From the NCBI GenBank assembly GCA_018433925.1, contig JAHDQI010000125.1:1-41613 (forward strand): DNA of 41,613 nt, written 5' to 3'. The DNA is from Phycisphaerae bacterium (lineage in GTDB: Bacteria > Planctomycetota > Phycisphaerae > Sedimentisphaerales > Anaerohalosphaeraceae). The notes beneath the pieces were generated by a model. The model ran no database searches, was not told the origin of the DNA, and was given only the letters and a program-made list of their open reading frames with translations. Made by a program: the position numbers and the translations under genes. Shown here piece after piece: positions 1 to 9,607 of the stretch (position 1 is the first letter of the stretch; each line of letters begins with the position of its first letter).

Positions 1-3000
1 ATCATACAGATCGGGTGGGTCGCTATGACACCAGCCAGATAAGGTGTGTTTTACCTGTCCATCAACCGGAAGAATCAAGAGGGTATCCGGGCCGGCATTT
101 ACCTGTAGTGCGGGACTCGTCTGGTCTGTGGTGATGGTCAATGTTGCCTGGTCGGAGGCAGAGTACTGGCCGTCGTCGGCGGTCAGTTGGAGGGTGTATA
201 CTCCGGATTCAAAAAAGGTAACATCCGGATTGGTTGCTGTCGGACTGCTCAGAGCCAGGCCGGATTGGGAGCCGCCGATCAGGGTCCATTGTTTGTTCAG
301 GATGCCGGTGGGAGTGGAATCCTCGGCAAACGCCTGGCTGAGCGTGATTGTAAACGGTGTAAAGGGGCTGCGGTGGATGGTCTGATCCCCTCCGGCCGAG
401 ACCTCCGGCGAACCGTTATCCACCGGCACAGACGGCGGCAGGACCTGCACAAGGACCGGCCGAGATGTTTGTTTTTCACCATCGTCGGCCGTCAGGGTGA
501 GTTCATATACCCCCGGCCTGGAAAACGTAACGGTTGTATCGGGGTTTTGGGCCGAATAGTCACCCAAATAAACCTGACCGCCTGTGGTTGAACTTCCCGG
601 CTCCCACTTGACGCTAAGCCGCCCATTGGGCAGGCCGTCATCGGATGCCCGGCCGTAAAGATAGGTTGTGTTGACCGGCCAGGTGATTTCGGCGGGGTCG
701 GCCGAGGCCTGGATCAACGGGGCTGTATTCCCGTCAGGATTGATGAGAGAATGTTTGGCCGTGACGATGGTTTCGTCAGCGAATGCGACCCCTTCAAAAC
801 CGGCAAATTCGGCTGTGAGGCAGAGGGCATATTTTCCGGGGCCGGTAAACTCGGCCGTGGTATCGTAATTGGATTGGTTATAAGTACCGAAGACAACATC
901 ATTTGAGGTGGAGTATTGCGGCAGGATGCTCCATTGGACGCTTGCCGGGCTTGCGCCCTCGATCGTCGCATCAAGATGGGCTTTGTTCGGCAGATAAAGG
1001 ATCTGGCTGAGACCGGCATCGATGCTGACAACGGTAATGGAGACCGTATCTGAGACAACGGAATACCCGTCATCGGCCGACAGTTGGAGGGTATAGGTAC
1101 CCGGCCGCGAAAAACGAACGCTTGGATTCAGTGTTTCCGGGCCTGCGTCCGGATGGAAGGTTACTGTGCCCGGACCTTCGGAGAGGGTCCAATCAAGCAC
1201 AAGCGGATCACCATCGGAGGCCTCCGCATCACTGAGGGTCAGCCAGTTATTGAGTTTGCTGATTGTGTCGCTTCCTGCATAGACTTGCGGAGGCGTACCG
1301 GTGTTCGGATCAACGGGGGGAGCTTGCGACGGCTGGTATTCATAGGCGCCCCTGTCAACGAGAGGCGGCAATCCGTTTCCTGTATCGGGAGTGTTGGGAT
1401 CATCGATTCGCCGAGGATTACCGTCCAGATCCATAGGAGGCAAAGACGGATCCGTACTATTGGTTCCGGCATCGATACAGGGAGAGCCGGCCTTCAGCCG
1501 CAAATCTCCGTAATCGTCGTTTGGGTCCCAAATGCCATCGGCTCCCTTATACGGCTCGCGAATAAAGTTGGGATCGGCACTGCTGTTTCCGATTCCATCA
1601 TATCCGCCCTGAACACAGGAATAGGTTACGATATTATCCGGGCACCAAATCTGAGGATCATCAACTTCCGCTTCATTTTTCCAAAATATACAATTTGTGA
1701 CCTCTCCCTCAATATTAATTTCATTTATAATATATAGCCCTCCTGCGTATCTGCCTGCATCATTCATGACAAATGTACAATTTCGGATTTTCGGATTGCA
1801 GCCATATTTTGTGTAGATTCCGCCCCCGTCCTCGGCTTCATTGGCAATAAAAACACAGTTTGCAACGATTGCATCACTGTTGTACGCGTAAAATATTCCT
1901 CCGCCATATTGATCGGCATAATTCTTCTTAAAGATACAATTCATAATCGTCGGAGATGCGCTCTCGGGAGGTTGCAGATAGGTCCCACAGGCAATCGCAC
2001 CGCCCGATCCGCTGCCATAGCTTAAATCAGGATGGGAAGAACTAACATATCCATTTTGAATTGTAAAACCGGAAACCATGGAATCGGGGCCTTCTCCGGA
2101 ATGGAAATAAAATCCTCGATGAGGATTTTGAGAGGTTCCCTGGCAATCAATGATACAGGCCTGCGGACCATTTAAACTGCGCAGCGTAATGGCTCTCTGG
2201 TCAAAATCCAGGTCTCGATTTCGATTCGGATCCTCATAGCCGCCGCCCGTATAGAGGCCGTCTGCCACGAAAACGACATCTCCGTTCTCACTGATGTTGA
2301 TTCCTTCCTGAATGGTCTTTTTGGCGGTTGCCCAGGTTTTTCCGTCTCCGCTGGAGACCACAGCGCAGTCCACATGCCAGATTCTCGGGGTCTCATAAGC
2401 CCCCCTGTCCACAGTCGCCGTCTGGTCGTGATTTCCGTCTCGATAACGATTCTGTCCCGTGATGTCCTTTACGACGGCCGGAGAAAGAGCCGCGTCATTT
2501 CCTGTATCTATGCATGGACCGGACCCGTGCAAAACAAGGCCGTCGTCGGCGGTACCCCAGGTTTGGTCCGGTCCCTTTACATCGAATGCATTTCGGAATT
2601 GGGGATCGGCAGAGACATTGCTGCCGCTGCCGCCCGGCATACAAGTATAGGTTGGGAGTACGGAGTCTGTAAACAGGGCGCCCATATTGTCCCAGAGAAT
2701 GCAATTTGTGATACTTCCGGTACAGGAAGCGAGGATTCCGCCGGCCAGGGTTGTATTATTCACAACGGTACAATTAACAATATCGCCAATGCAATTGCTC
2801 AGAGCCCCGCCACGGCACGCCTCATTGCCGACAATCACACAATTGACGATAAGATCGTTGCAATCGGCCAGGCCGCCGCCATTGGCCTGAGATTTATTAT
2901 TGAGAATAAAGCAGTTCGTGATAGTTCCATCGACATTCCCGATTCCGCCGCCGTCGGTTTCAGATTCGTTGTCTCGAATGATACAATTAGAAATAGACGC

Positions 3001-6000
3001 GGTAGTTTCCTGTCCTCGGATCCCTCCTCCGCCTTCATACAACGCGAATACCTCGGCCGCAGTCAGCGCCGCGTCATACACCCGAACCTCATCAATCAGG
3101 CCGTTCCATTCCGATTGATTGGCCATCGTTGGAACTTTAAAATTGCCAAGGCGAATAACACCATCCGTGTTTTCTCCAAACCGAACTTCTGTACTGTCAC
3201 AACGCCCATCAATATACAAAGAAGCATATTTCCCATCATAGACCAATCCGAGATGACGCCATCTATGCGTGGAGTCGAAAACCGGCTGGGTCGAATAAAA
3301 GGGCGTTCCTCCGAAAGAAGTCCCCAGACGATCATCCGCGGTGACTCGATATAAAAGAATTCGTCCCACCTGATCTCCGGTTCCGGTCATATGCTGAACA
3401 GCGACCTGGACCACACTGTCCGTATCCTTCTCATCCAGCCGAACCCAGGCAAATAAGCTAAACGGTTTTTTGGTATTCAGTTCAAAAGGATTTTCTGAAT
3501 CATCTGTGTCTACATAATGATCGTAGTGGCCTGCCGCATCCTGCAGATTATCGCCATCGAAACCAAGGGCTTTTCCTGAAATGCCCGGCATATAAGAAGG
3601 ACTTGCGTTTTCAGGATAGTAAAGGCCGGGGGTATACCCCCCCTCTTCGGCCGAATCCTCTAAATTATCATCCAGTTTCCAATGGGCGATCAACTTCGGC
3701 CTTGGAGAAGAGGCGGCATGAAAGCTGGCCAGCATGTCCACTTCCCGGCTGGTTAAGACCGTATTGAATATCTTGACTTCATCGATATAACCGTCAAAAT
3801 ACCTTCCCTTTTTGGATCGGGCTCCAATTTCAACACGGGAATAAGAATCTCCCCCGTTATTTAATACCAGCGGAAAGACCAGGCCGTCATTGTCATAACG
3901 GCCGTAATATCGACCGTCCACATACAATTCAATTTCTTTCGCATCCGAATCAACAGTTCCGACTGCATGATGCCAGTTGCCGTCGGCCATCCCCACGGCC
4001 GAATAAAGATTGGTTCCATAAGTGCCGGATCCATAGGGATCGCCGCCGTTAATAAATACTTTGTCGACATAGAGATTCATTTCGGGCCGGCCATGAGATT
4101 CTGTGCTTGCGGTATGGGCATCCTGGAATAAGGGATTATTTAACTGGTTATCCGACTTAAACCACATGCTGACAGAGTACTGGTTATAGGTTACTGAGTC
4201 GTTACAATCGACAATCACATAATCCCCGGAACCATCAAAAAGATATGCGTTGCCGAAGAATCCTGCCCCTAATACGGTATCTCCCTGGACGAGCCCATGA
4301 TAACCGGTTACGCAATCAGGAGTTTGGCTATTGTCAATTTCATCGAATTTGTAATGGATTTTAAGATTCGGATGCTGCTCTGCTAAGATAATAATTTCCG
4401 GTTCACTTAAGGCCCGGCTGTAGATCCGCAGATCATCGATCGATCCGGAAAAGCCCGGCCCAATCACCACCTCATTCTCTGTTCCGGTGTTGACGGCAGA
4501 GGAATTGCTCTGACTGAATGTCTCTACGCTCCCGTCTACATACAGTTGTGCATCTGTAATATTGGGGGTACTGTCACTGTCCCATACAATCGCGATATGA
4601 TGCCATCCGGAAGACAGCGTCGTAGTTCCGGTCACACTGCCATTGGTCACATCAACTTTCAGTTTTCCACCGGCAATCAGGATATTCCAAAGTCTCCCAT
4701 CCGCAGAAGAATCGCCCCAGGAGATAATACTGCCATCTGAAGAGGCGTTAATCCATGCCGTAACGGAACGGGGTTTTGTATCGGGGATCCCTGAATAATC
4801 ATCGATTACAATACTCCTGTTTCCATCAAAATCAGCGGCCTCATTCAAGCAGCCGGCCGGCCAGGTGAACGTTCCGCCTGCGGCGATGCCATGTCTTTCT
4901 TTTCCCGAACGGTCCAGCGTATCGCCATCCATATTCCAATACGCTTCCAGGCCCGGATACCCGGCCAGCTCTTTGATCTCCGCGGCATTCAGCGCCCGGC
5001 TGTAAATACGAACATCATCAATTTTCCCTTCAAAAAAATTCCCCAATACTGTGCTGTTATACAGTTCATGAACTCCTACATAGACCGATATTCCTGACAC
5101 TGTGTAAATGGGCTGATTTTCCTGAAGACCACTACCCCCGTAAGTAACATCTGTTTCGGCTACTCCATCTATGTAAAGGCGAATATCCTCCACTTTCTTG
5201 ACTCCGTCTCCCGTAATCTCCTCCAGTACTGCTGCCACATGATGCCATGATCCATCGTCAATTGTCGTCGAGCTAAGAATATATCCTCCCCAAACAGGCA
5301 GTTGTACTTGGCCATTTATAACACTCATAATCCATTTGCCGCCCATTTCCGTCCCGTGGGTACCGTAGGACAGAAATGTACCGCCGGCGGTTGTTTTCAC
5401 CCAAGCACATACCGTCCGGTCAGCATCTCCTAAAATCCCTGCATATTCCTCAGTCTCCACATAATCATCCCCGTCAAATTCGAGGGAGCCGCCCTCTCGG
5501 CCATCGGTCCAGTTTGGAGTTCCGTCAAAATGCAACGTTCCATTTCGCCCCTTGCCGGAGATCTCTGTCGCATCTGTATCCAGCGGCAAATGGAAGGCCA
5601 GGCCGTCGCCTGCCGGGGCGCCGCCGGTAATGGTAAATCCCCGGAGATTACTCTGGCCGACACCCGGAATTGTCTCATCGCCTCGAAACACTATTGCGGT
5701 TCCCTCTTTCCGGGCATCGATTATTGTATTTTGCACGGTCTGCCAGTCATCCGGATCTTCACTGTGGATGTTTAGACTCTTGCCCTTCATCTCCAGTAGT
5801 TCGTAATACGTTCCTTCTGCGACAATAATCTCCTCTCCGTCGCCGGCTGAATCAATCGCCATCTGGATGGTTCGGAAGGACGTCTGGCCGGTTTGTCCGT
5901 TGTTGTCGTCATCCCCATCGGGGCGGACATACCAGACAGGCCCGGCCGACAGGATAGTGACCGGTTCCGAAGCCGGGCCGTACCAGTACCCGTCATACAG

Positions 6001-6279
6001 GAAATATACCTGAATGGTCTCATTTCCATTCGGATTAAACTTACAGGAGACCTGACTGGTTCCCAATCCTGATATATGATAGGCCGACTCCGGCAAAATC
6101 CATTCATAACCCTGAGGGCTTATGTCACAGACGGCCGTAAAGGTCACGGTCTGGCCCACAACCACCGGACTATCCGGCGCGGCGCTGATTTCCATGACCG
6201 TCGGACAGGCCCAAACGATCCCGCTCAAAATTCCGGCACTGATTACGGCGATGGCTGCTTTTTTTACGAAGGTATCCAT
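1..6279 (-). CDS. Giant secreted LamG / right-handed beta-helix / Ig-like repeat protein (3' end outside window)
   Basis: I read the frame from ATG 6279 to base 1 and found no stop: 2,093 codons, with the C-terminus beyond the left edge. GGAGAG lies just upstream of the ATG. Residues 1-24 look like a signal peptide (basic KK, hydrophobic stretch, then WA-CP). Next comes the start of a beta-helix with the usual opening (WYVRPDGDDDNNG, then TIQMAIDSAGDGEEI, then LRGFTITGG near 213-220). Four LamG-like jelly rolls follow, starting near 226, 441, 636 and 860; each has an opening such as AYWNMDG or AHWKLDD, a W-HH centre and an ending like IDDVRIYSRAL. The beta-helix resumes at 1083 (GGGGIRG, then SISNCIIRDN). 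A second beta-helix spans about 1297-1650, and Ig/PKD-like repeats (YTLQLSADDG) fill 1650-2093. Such proteins are surface or secreted and probably bind glycan. It follows the TPR gene by 55 bp, so the two are probably cotranscribed. Exact function unknown. Confidence 0.9.
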   Translation of the reverse strand, partial: MDTFVKKAAIAVISAGILSGIVWACPTVMEISAAPDSPVVVGQTVTFTAVCDISPQGYEWILPESAYHISGLGTSQVSCKFNPNGNETIQVYFLYDGYWYGPASEPVTILSAGPVWYVRPDGDDDNNGQTGQTSFRTIQMAIDSAGDGEEIIVAEGTYYELLEMKGKSLNIHSEDPDDWQTVQNTIIDARKEGTAIVFRGDETIPGVGQSNLRGFTITGGAPAGDGLAFHLPLDTDATEISGKGRNGTLHFDGTPNWTDGREGGSLEFDGDDYVETEEYAGILGDADRTVCAWVKTTAGGTFLSYGTHGTEMGGKWIMSVINGQVQLPVWGGYILSSTTIDDGSWHHVAAVLEEITGDGVKKVEDIRLYIDGVAETDVTYGGSGLQENQPIYTVSGISVYVGVHELYNSTVLGNFFEGKIDDVRIYSRALNAAEIKELAGYPGLEAYWNMDGDTLDRSGKERHGIAAGGTFTWPAGCLNEAADFDGNRSIVIDDYSGIPDTKPRSVTAWINASSDGSIISWGDSSADGRLWNILIAGGKLKVDVTNGSVTGTTTLSSGWHHIAIVWDSDSTPNITDAQLYVDGSVETFSQSNSSAVNTGTENEVVIGPGFSGSIDDLRIYSRALSEPEIIILAEQHPNLKIHYKFDEIDNSQTPDCVTGYHGLVQGDTVLGAGFFGNAYLFDGSGDYVIVDCNDSVTYNQYSVSMWFKSDNQLNNPLFQDAHTASTESHGRPEMNLYVDKVFINGGDPYGSGTYGTNLYSAVGMADGNWHHAVGTVDSDAKEIELYVDGRYYGRYDNDGLVFPLVLNNGGDSYSRVEIGARSKKGRYFDGYIDEVKIFNTVLTSREVDMLASFHAASSPRPKLIAHWKLDDNLEDSAEEGGYTPGLYYPENASPSYMPGISGKALGFDGDNLQDAAGHYDHYVDTDDSENPFELNTKKPFSLFAWVRLDEKDTDSVVQVAVQHMTGTGDQVGRILLYRVTADDRLGTSFGGTPFYSTQPVFDSTHRWRHLGLVYDGKYASLYIDGRCDSTEVRFGENTDGVIRLGNFKVPTMANQSEWNGLIDEVRVYDAALTAAEVFALYEGGGGIRGQETTASISNCIIRDNESETDGGGIGNVDGTITNCFILNNKSQANGGGLADCNDLIVNCVIVGNEACRGGALSNCIGDIVNCTVVNNTTLAGGILASCTGSITNCILWDNMGALFTDSVLPTYTCMPGGSGSNVSADPQFRNAFDVKGPDQTWGTADDGLVLHGSGPCIDTGNDAALSPAVVKDITGQNRYRDGNHDQTATVDRGAYETPRIWHVDCAVVSSGDGKTWATAKKTIQEGINISENGDVVFVADGLYTGGGYEDPNRNRDLDFDQRAITLRSLNGPQACIIDCQGTSQNPHRGFYFHSGEGPDSMVSGFTIQNGYVSSSHPDLSYGSGSGGAIACGTYLQPPESASPTIMNCIFKKNYADQYGGGIFYAYNSDAIVANCVFIANEAEDGGGIYTKYGCNPKIRNCTFVMNDAGRYAGGLYIINEINIEGEVTNCIFWKNEAEVDDPQIWCPDNIVTYSCVQGGYDGIGNSSADPNFIREPYKGADGIWDPNDDYGDLRLKAGSPCIDAGTNSTDPSLPPMDLDGNPRRIDDPNTPDTGNGLPPLVDRGAYEYQPSQAPPVDPNTGTPPQVYAGSDTISKLNNWLTLSDAEASDGDPLVLDWTLSEGPGTVTFHPDAGPETLNPSVRFSRPGTYTLQLSADDGYSVVSDTVSITVVSIDAGLSQILYLPNKAHLDATIEGASPASVQWSILPQYSTSNDVVFGTYNQSNYDTTAEFTGPGKYALCLTAEFAGFEGVAFADETIVTAKHSLINPDGNTAPLIQASADPAEITWPVNTTYLYGRASDDGLPNGRLSVKWEPGSSTTGGQVYLGDYSAQNPDTTVTFSRPGVYELTLTADDGEKQTSRPVLVQVLPPSVPVDNGSPEVSAGGDQTIHRSPFTPFTITLSQAFAEDSTPTGILNKQWTLIGGSQSGLALSSPTATNPDVTFFESGVYTLQLTADDGQYSASDQATLTITTDQTSPALQVNAGPDTLLILPVDGQVKHTLSGWCHSDPPDLYD

Positions 6280-6334
6280 TTGATCTCTCCTGTGAGCTTG
6301 GTTCTACGGCCTTGTTTATCAGTCCCCGGATGAG

Positions 6335-8365
6335 TTACAGCCATTTCTGTTTGGCGGCCGCGGCTTTGGCCGCTGAAGAGTCCGGATACTTGTCGATCAG
6401 GAGCTGATAAGCCGCCTTCACCTCTTCGGATGAAACCTGGTTGTCTTTGGCCAGTTCTTCGCAACACCGGGCAATCCTGTACTGCGAAAAACAGCCCTTC
6501 TCGTAAGCCGGCCACTGGCTGACGATCTGCTGATAAGAAGCCAATGCCTTTTCATACTGACCGATCTTATAACAGGCCTCCGCAGAAAAGTAGACGGCAT
6601 GAATCTGATGCAAAGGGTCCGCGGATTGTGCCCGGACGGTTTCCCAGGTCGCAAGGGCCCGGACCAGGGCCTCCCGGCCCTCTTCGAACCGGCCTTCGCC
6701 GATCCTCTTTTCCCCCTGTACATAATATTCTTCGCCGATGACAAATAAAGAGTAAGTAATCCGTTTTTCCTCGGCATATTTGGACAGGAGAATCGTTATT
6801 ATTTCGTCGGCCTTTGCCTCCTGCCCTAACTGAATACAGACCTGTGCCAGTCCCGTGTACGCCGCCAGCCGCATTGCCGAACTCGGATTTTGGTTCAGAA
6901 TCTTCTCCGAAAGCGCAATCACCTCCGCGGTCCTGCCCGCCCGGCAATACTGATGGATCACCTCGGCCATCCTGATCTCAAGACCCGGCTGATCCGTAAA
7001 ATCAGACAGGAGTTTTTCGGCGGCCGTCTGCCCGGACGCAGAATCCCCCAGGTTGATTTTTGCCATCGCCAGGCCTCTTTGGGCGGCCATCGCCTCGGAA
7101 CTATTCGGCCAGTCCCGCAGAATCCGCTGGTACAAGGCACAGGCCCTGGCAGGATCATTGCCGTGATAAAAATACCGGTCGGCTACTTCCCGAACCGCCA
7201 AAGCAATCCGCGGATGCGTTGAATAATCCGACAGGAGTTTTTCGGCGGCCGTCTGTGCGGCCGTCTTGTCTGCCAGTTCAATGGCCGTCAGGGCCAGCCC
7301 GCGCTGGGCGGCCATCGCCTCGGAACTGTCCGGCCAGTCCGCCAGAATCCGCTGATACAACTGCCGCGCCCTGACAGGATCATTGGCATCGTACAAATAG
7401 GCATTGGCGACTTCTTTAACCGCCAGGGCAATTCGCGGATGGGCAAGATATTTTGAAAGAAGCGTCTCCATCGCCGATTCAGCCAGCCCGTATTCCGCCA
7501 TCCGGAGGTGGGTGAGAACCAGCCCTCGCTGGGCGGCCATCGCCTCCGAACTGTCCGGCCAATCCGACAGAATTCGCTGATACAAAAGATGGGCCTGCGA
7601 AGAATCGCTGGTGTAATAAAAATAGGCATTGGCGATTTCTTTTACGGCCGGGGCAATTCGCGGATGATCCGAGTGGTCCGAAAGAAGGGTTTGTAAGATC
7701 GCCTCCGCAGAAGAATGATCTCCCAGCCGAAGATGAGTCATGACCAACCCGCGCCGGACGAGCAGGATCTCCTCGCCCGATGCTTTCCCGAGCGCCTGCT
7801 GGTACAGATATTGAGAGGCGGATATCTGCCCGGAATAATAATACAGATCGGCCGCTTCGCGAAGGATCGCGGATAATTGCGGAGGATCGGAACAGTCGGC
7901 CTGGAACCGGCTTAGCGTCTGCTCCGCGGCCGCAAAGCGTTTGCTTTGAATTTGCAGAAACAGAAGGTGCTTCCGGGCATATAAGGCGACCTCCGAATCG
8001 GGCTGACTGGTTAGGAGGTCCGTAACCATCTGCATGGCCTCTGCATACAGCAAATCCGCCCCGGAAGTATTTGAGTACTTCCTGAAATAGTCAGAGACCG
8101 GCTGATACATCCGTGCCGTGAGACTGTCTTGAATGAGCTGCCGCCAATCCGAGAGCGAGAATGCGGGGGTCTTTGGTTCCGCGGAAACTATCGAATCCAG
8201 CCAGGTACGGTCACTCCTTCCGGCGGCGTGCTGTTCATCTGCCGGGGGATCATTAGGGTCAGCCGCCAAAACAGAGATCGGCACGATACAGAAGAGGGCA
8301 GAGATTGTGATTGGAATCAGTGAAAAAACAAGACGTCGCGGGCGAAAGAAATGTGTGGGTAACAT
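6335..8365 (-). CDS. Secreted or periplasmic TPR-repeat protein
   Basis: 676 residues if started at ATG 8365, which has AAAGGAG a few bases upstream; a TTG five codons earlier is open but lies on the wrong side of that ribosome site. The N-terminus has an RPRR basic patch and a hydrophobic segment ending VLA-ADPND, a signal peptide or anchor. The rest is helical TPR-like repeats. Three units carry a nearly identical core (LYQRIL-DWP-SSEAMAAQRG) with a 75-residue period, near residues 260-430. The C-terminal quarter has more typical TPRs, including one like the YbgF/BamD type (YQLLIDKYPDSSAAKAAAAK). TPR proteins are scaffolds for protein-protein contacts; no catalytic motif is visible. It is first in a probable two-gene unit with the giant LamG protein, so a role in its assembly or display is possible, but this is inference from position only. 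Confidence 0.88.
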   Translation of the reverse strand: MLPTHFFRPRRLVFSLIPITISALFCIVPISVLAADPNDPPADEQHAAGRSDRTWLDSIVSAEPKTPAFSLSDWRQLIQDSLTARMYQPVSDYFRKYSNTSGADLLYAEAMQMVTDLLTSQPDSEVALYARKHLLFLQIQSKRFAAAEQTLSRFQADCSDPPQLSAILREAADLYYYSGQISASQYLYQQALGKASGEEILLVRRGLVMTHLRLGDHSSAEAILQTLLSDHSDHPRIAPAVKEIANAYFYYTSDSSQAHLLYQRILSDWPDSSEAMAAQRGLVLTHLRMAEYGLAESAMETLLSKYLAHPRIALAVKEVANAYLYDANDPVRARQLYQRILADWPDSSEAMAAQRGLALTAIELADKTAAQTAAEKLLSDYSTHPRIALAVREVADRYFYHGNDPARACALYQRILRDWPNSSEAMAAQRGLAMAKINLGDSASGQTAAEKLLSDFTDQPGLEIRMAEVIHQYCRAGRTAEVIALSEKILNQNPSSAMRLAAYTGLAQVCIQLGQEAKADEIITILLSKYAEEKRITYSLFVIGEEYYVQGEKRIGEGRFEEGREALVRALATWETVRAQSADPLHQIHAVYFSAEACYKIGQYEKALASYQQIVSQWPAYEKGCFSQYRIARCCEELAKDNQVSSEEVKAAYQLLIDKYPDSSAAKAAAAKQKWL
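7081..7755 (-). repeat. 225-bp in-frame tandem repeat inside the TPR gene
   Basis: The plus-strand word GGGCGGCCATCGCCT begins at 7081, 7306 and 7531, exactly 225 bp (75 codons) apart, and the flanking bases are also largely conserved. The unit beyond 7756 is diverged. This fits recent internal duplication of one double-TPR unit, with room for copy-number change by recombination. Confidence 0.85.
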
Positions 8366-8392
8366 CTCCGCTCCTTTCAAAAAAGAGTTTGA

Positions 8393-8427
8393 GATAACGG
8401 TTTTTTTCGCGCAAAAGACCCGTTATC
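8393..8427 (-). promoter_or_regulatory. Leader hairpin upstream of the TPR gene
   Basis: On the minus strand GATAACGG (8427-8420) and CCGTTATC (8400-8393) form a perfect 8-bp stem with a 19-nt loop, about 18 nt before the ribosome-binding site. The position suggests an mRNA leader structure affecting stability or translation. There is no U-run directly after the stem, so I do not call it a terminator. Confidence 0.4.
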
Positions 8428-8596
8428 ACACAGACAGAGCGCAGATATTCTCCAGCCGTGGATAATAGAAGTGATAAGAACTACCTCCTCTTACACTCCT
8501 GACCCTCTCGCGCAGCCCTAATACTGATCTCCTTAGGACAGTAACACGCTCTTTTCAATTTTTAGCCACTGTCGTATTAAAAAGCCCAATCGGATC

Positions 8597-8627
8597 ATAA
8601 TGTGTAACAGAAAAAAGAAAATGTCAA
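8597..8627 (-). promoter_or_regulatory. Weak candidate promoter for the TPR/LamG pair
   Basis: On the minus strand a perfect TTGACA (8627-8622) is followed after 19 nt by CATTAT (8602-8597). The spacing is long and the -10 is only 4/6, in AT-rich DNA, so this is tentative. It would give a leader of about 225 nt that includes the hairpin at 8393-8427. Confidence 0.3.
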
Positions 8628-8749
8628 GAAAATTTGTATGAAAAAAACAAAAATTTTTTGAATTAGGTAATTATACGGAGAGTCCAAAATTCTTTTTCAC
8701 AATGGTTCCAGAACCTAAGAGTGCCTGACAAAGAAAGTTAAATCAAAAA

Positions 8750-9052
8750 TTGCCTGCGGTCATAATGAATTATATAAAAAGTCGGTCAGACTTTCCTTGG
8801 GCGCGCTTCGCTGGGCAGTTTGTTCGAATCGACATCGAACTGAAAGGCTACGCCACCATCATCGCCTGTATGCTGGTCCGCTTGAGGATCGGCAGGAAAC
8901 CCACCCTTCGGGCCTGCAAGAGGATCTGCTGGTATTTCAGCGTCACGGTCTCAGAGGATGAAGGACTGGCTCATAGTGCCTGTCTGCAAAAACAAGAGCA
9001 ACCCCGTCAAGGCCGATATCCGCCCTCGCTGCCGCGGGCGATGGGGCGATGA
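8750..9052 (+). pseudogene. Degenerate transposase C-terminal fragment (IS4-like)
   Basis: An open frame of 100 codons contains GYATIIACMLVRLRIGRKPT, then a KRICWYFS segment and an EDEGLAH segment. From memory this matches the C-terminal end of IS4-type transposases common in Planctomycetota (pattern: LIAxML, GRKPTxRTYEM, xCFYFxGWAxxxELxAHI). The catalytic DDE core is missing, conserved positions are altered (RIGRKPT, CKRICWYFSV), and no terminal inverted repeats or intact IS are visible. It is most likely a decayed IS remnant rather than a gene. Family assignment is from motif memory only. Confidence 0.6.
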
Positions 9053-9578
9053 AATACCTATAGACATCCGCCTTTGCACCCCTTAAAATACCCTGGATTC
9101 TGAAACGCTCTCAGAAATTGTTAATGAGCAAATAACAGGCCGAACAGGTTTGACCTCATTGCGTTTATTGCGTATCGTTTACCGCTTTTTTAGACCAATT
9201 ATTTCCGGCAAAAACAAGTCCGGAATTTTCCAATTAAAATATGTGGTTTGGCTGGAAATGTGGGGATTTTAAACAAAACAATCCGAGATAATACATGTTT
9301 TGATGACCAACGAAAGCGGCTTTCCAGTCACTTTTTCGTCTTGTCTTCGCATAGATATCTCATGCCATCCTTATTTAGGCCACACCCATTGGCAGAATCC
9401 TGTTCATTAAAACAGCACGACATACATATATTGATATAGCATAGGTATATTTTATATATCAATGCAACGCGGCGGGACAAAAAAGATATAACAATATGCA
9501 GTTAAAGAACTTATATTAATTTTATCAAAACGAAACACTTGTAAGCCAAAAAAAAATAATTTTTATTTAATTTTTTGA
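9053..9578. other. Noncoding AT-rich spacer with an inverted repeat
   Basis: No convincing gene on either strand; the longest frame (9248-9439) has no family-like features. The only structure seen is a 9-bp inverted repeat, ATTGATATA (9430-9438) and TATATCAAT (9455-9463), separated by 16 nt. Base composition drops sharply toward AT from about 9400. Confidence 0.55.
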
Positions 9579-9607
9579 TTGACACATTTAAATAATCGAT
9601 ATATTAT
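9579..9607 (+). promoter_or_regulatory. Sigma70-like promoter of the GntR/LacI-type regulator
   Basis: TTGACA (9579-9584) is separated by 17 nt from TATTAT (9602-9607). This is a full -35 consensus and a 5/6 -10 at the ideal spacing. Transcription would start near 9614, giving a leader of about 60 nt before GTG 9675. Confidence 0.65.

Noticed and set aside
1084-1737. 217-codon open frame on the plus strand
   Set aside because: Antisense shadow of the same giant protein; no recognisable domain.
2374-3354. 326-codon open frame on the plus strand
   Set aside because: It is antisense to the beta-helix part of the left-edge protein, whose frame is continuous and motif-rich; low-complexity shadow with no ribosome site.
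8428-8620. Possible riboswitch in the TPR leader
   Set aside because: Only one simple hairpin (8393-8427) was found; no known riboswitch core could be matched by eye.
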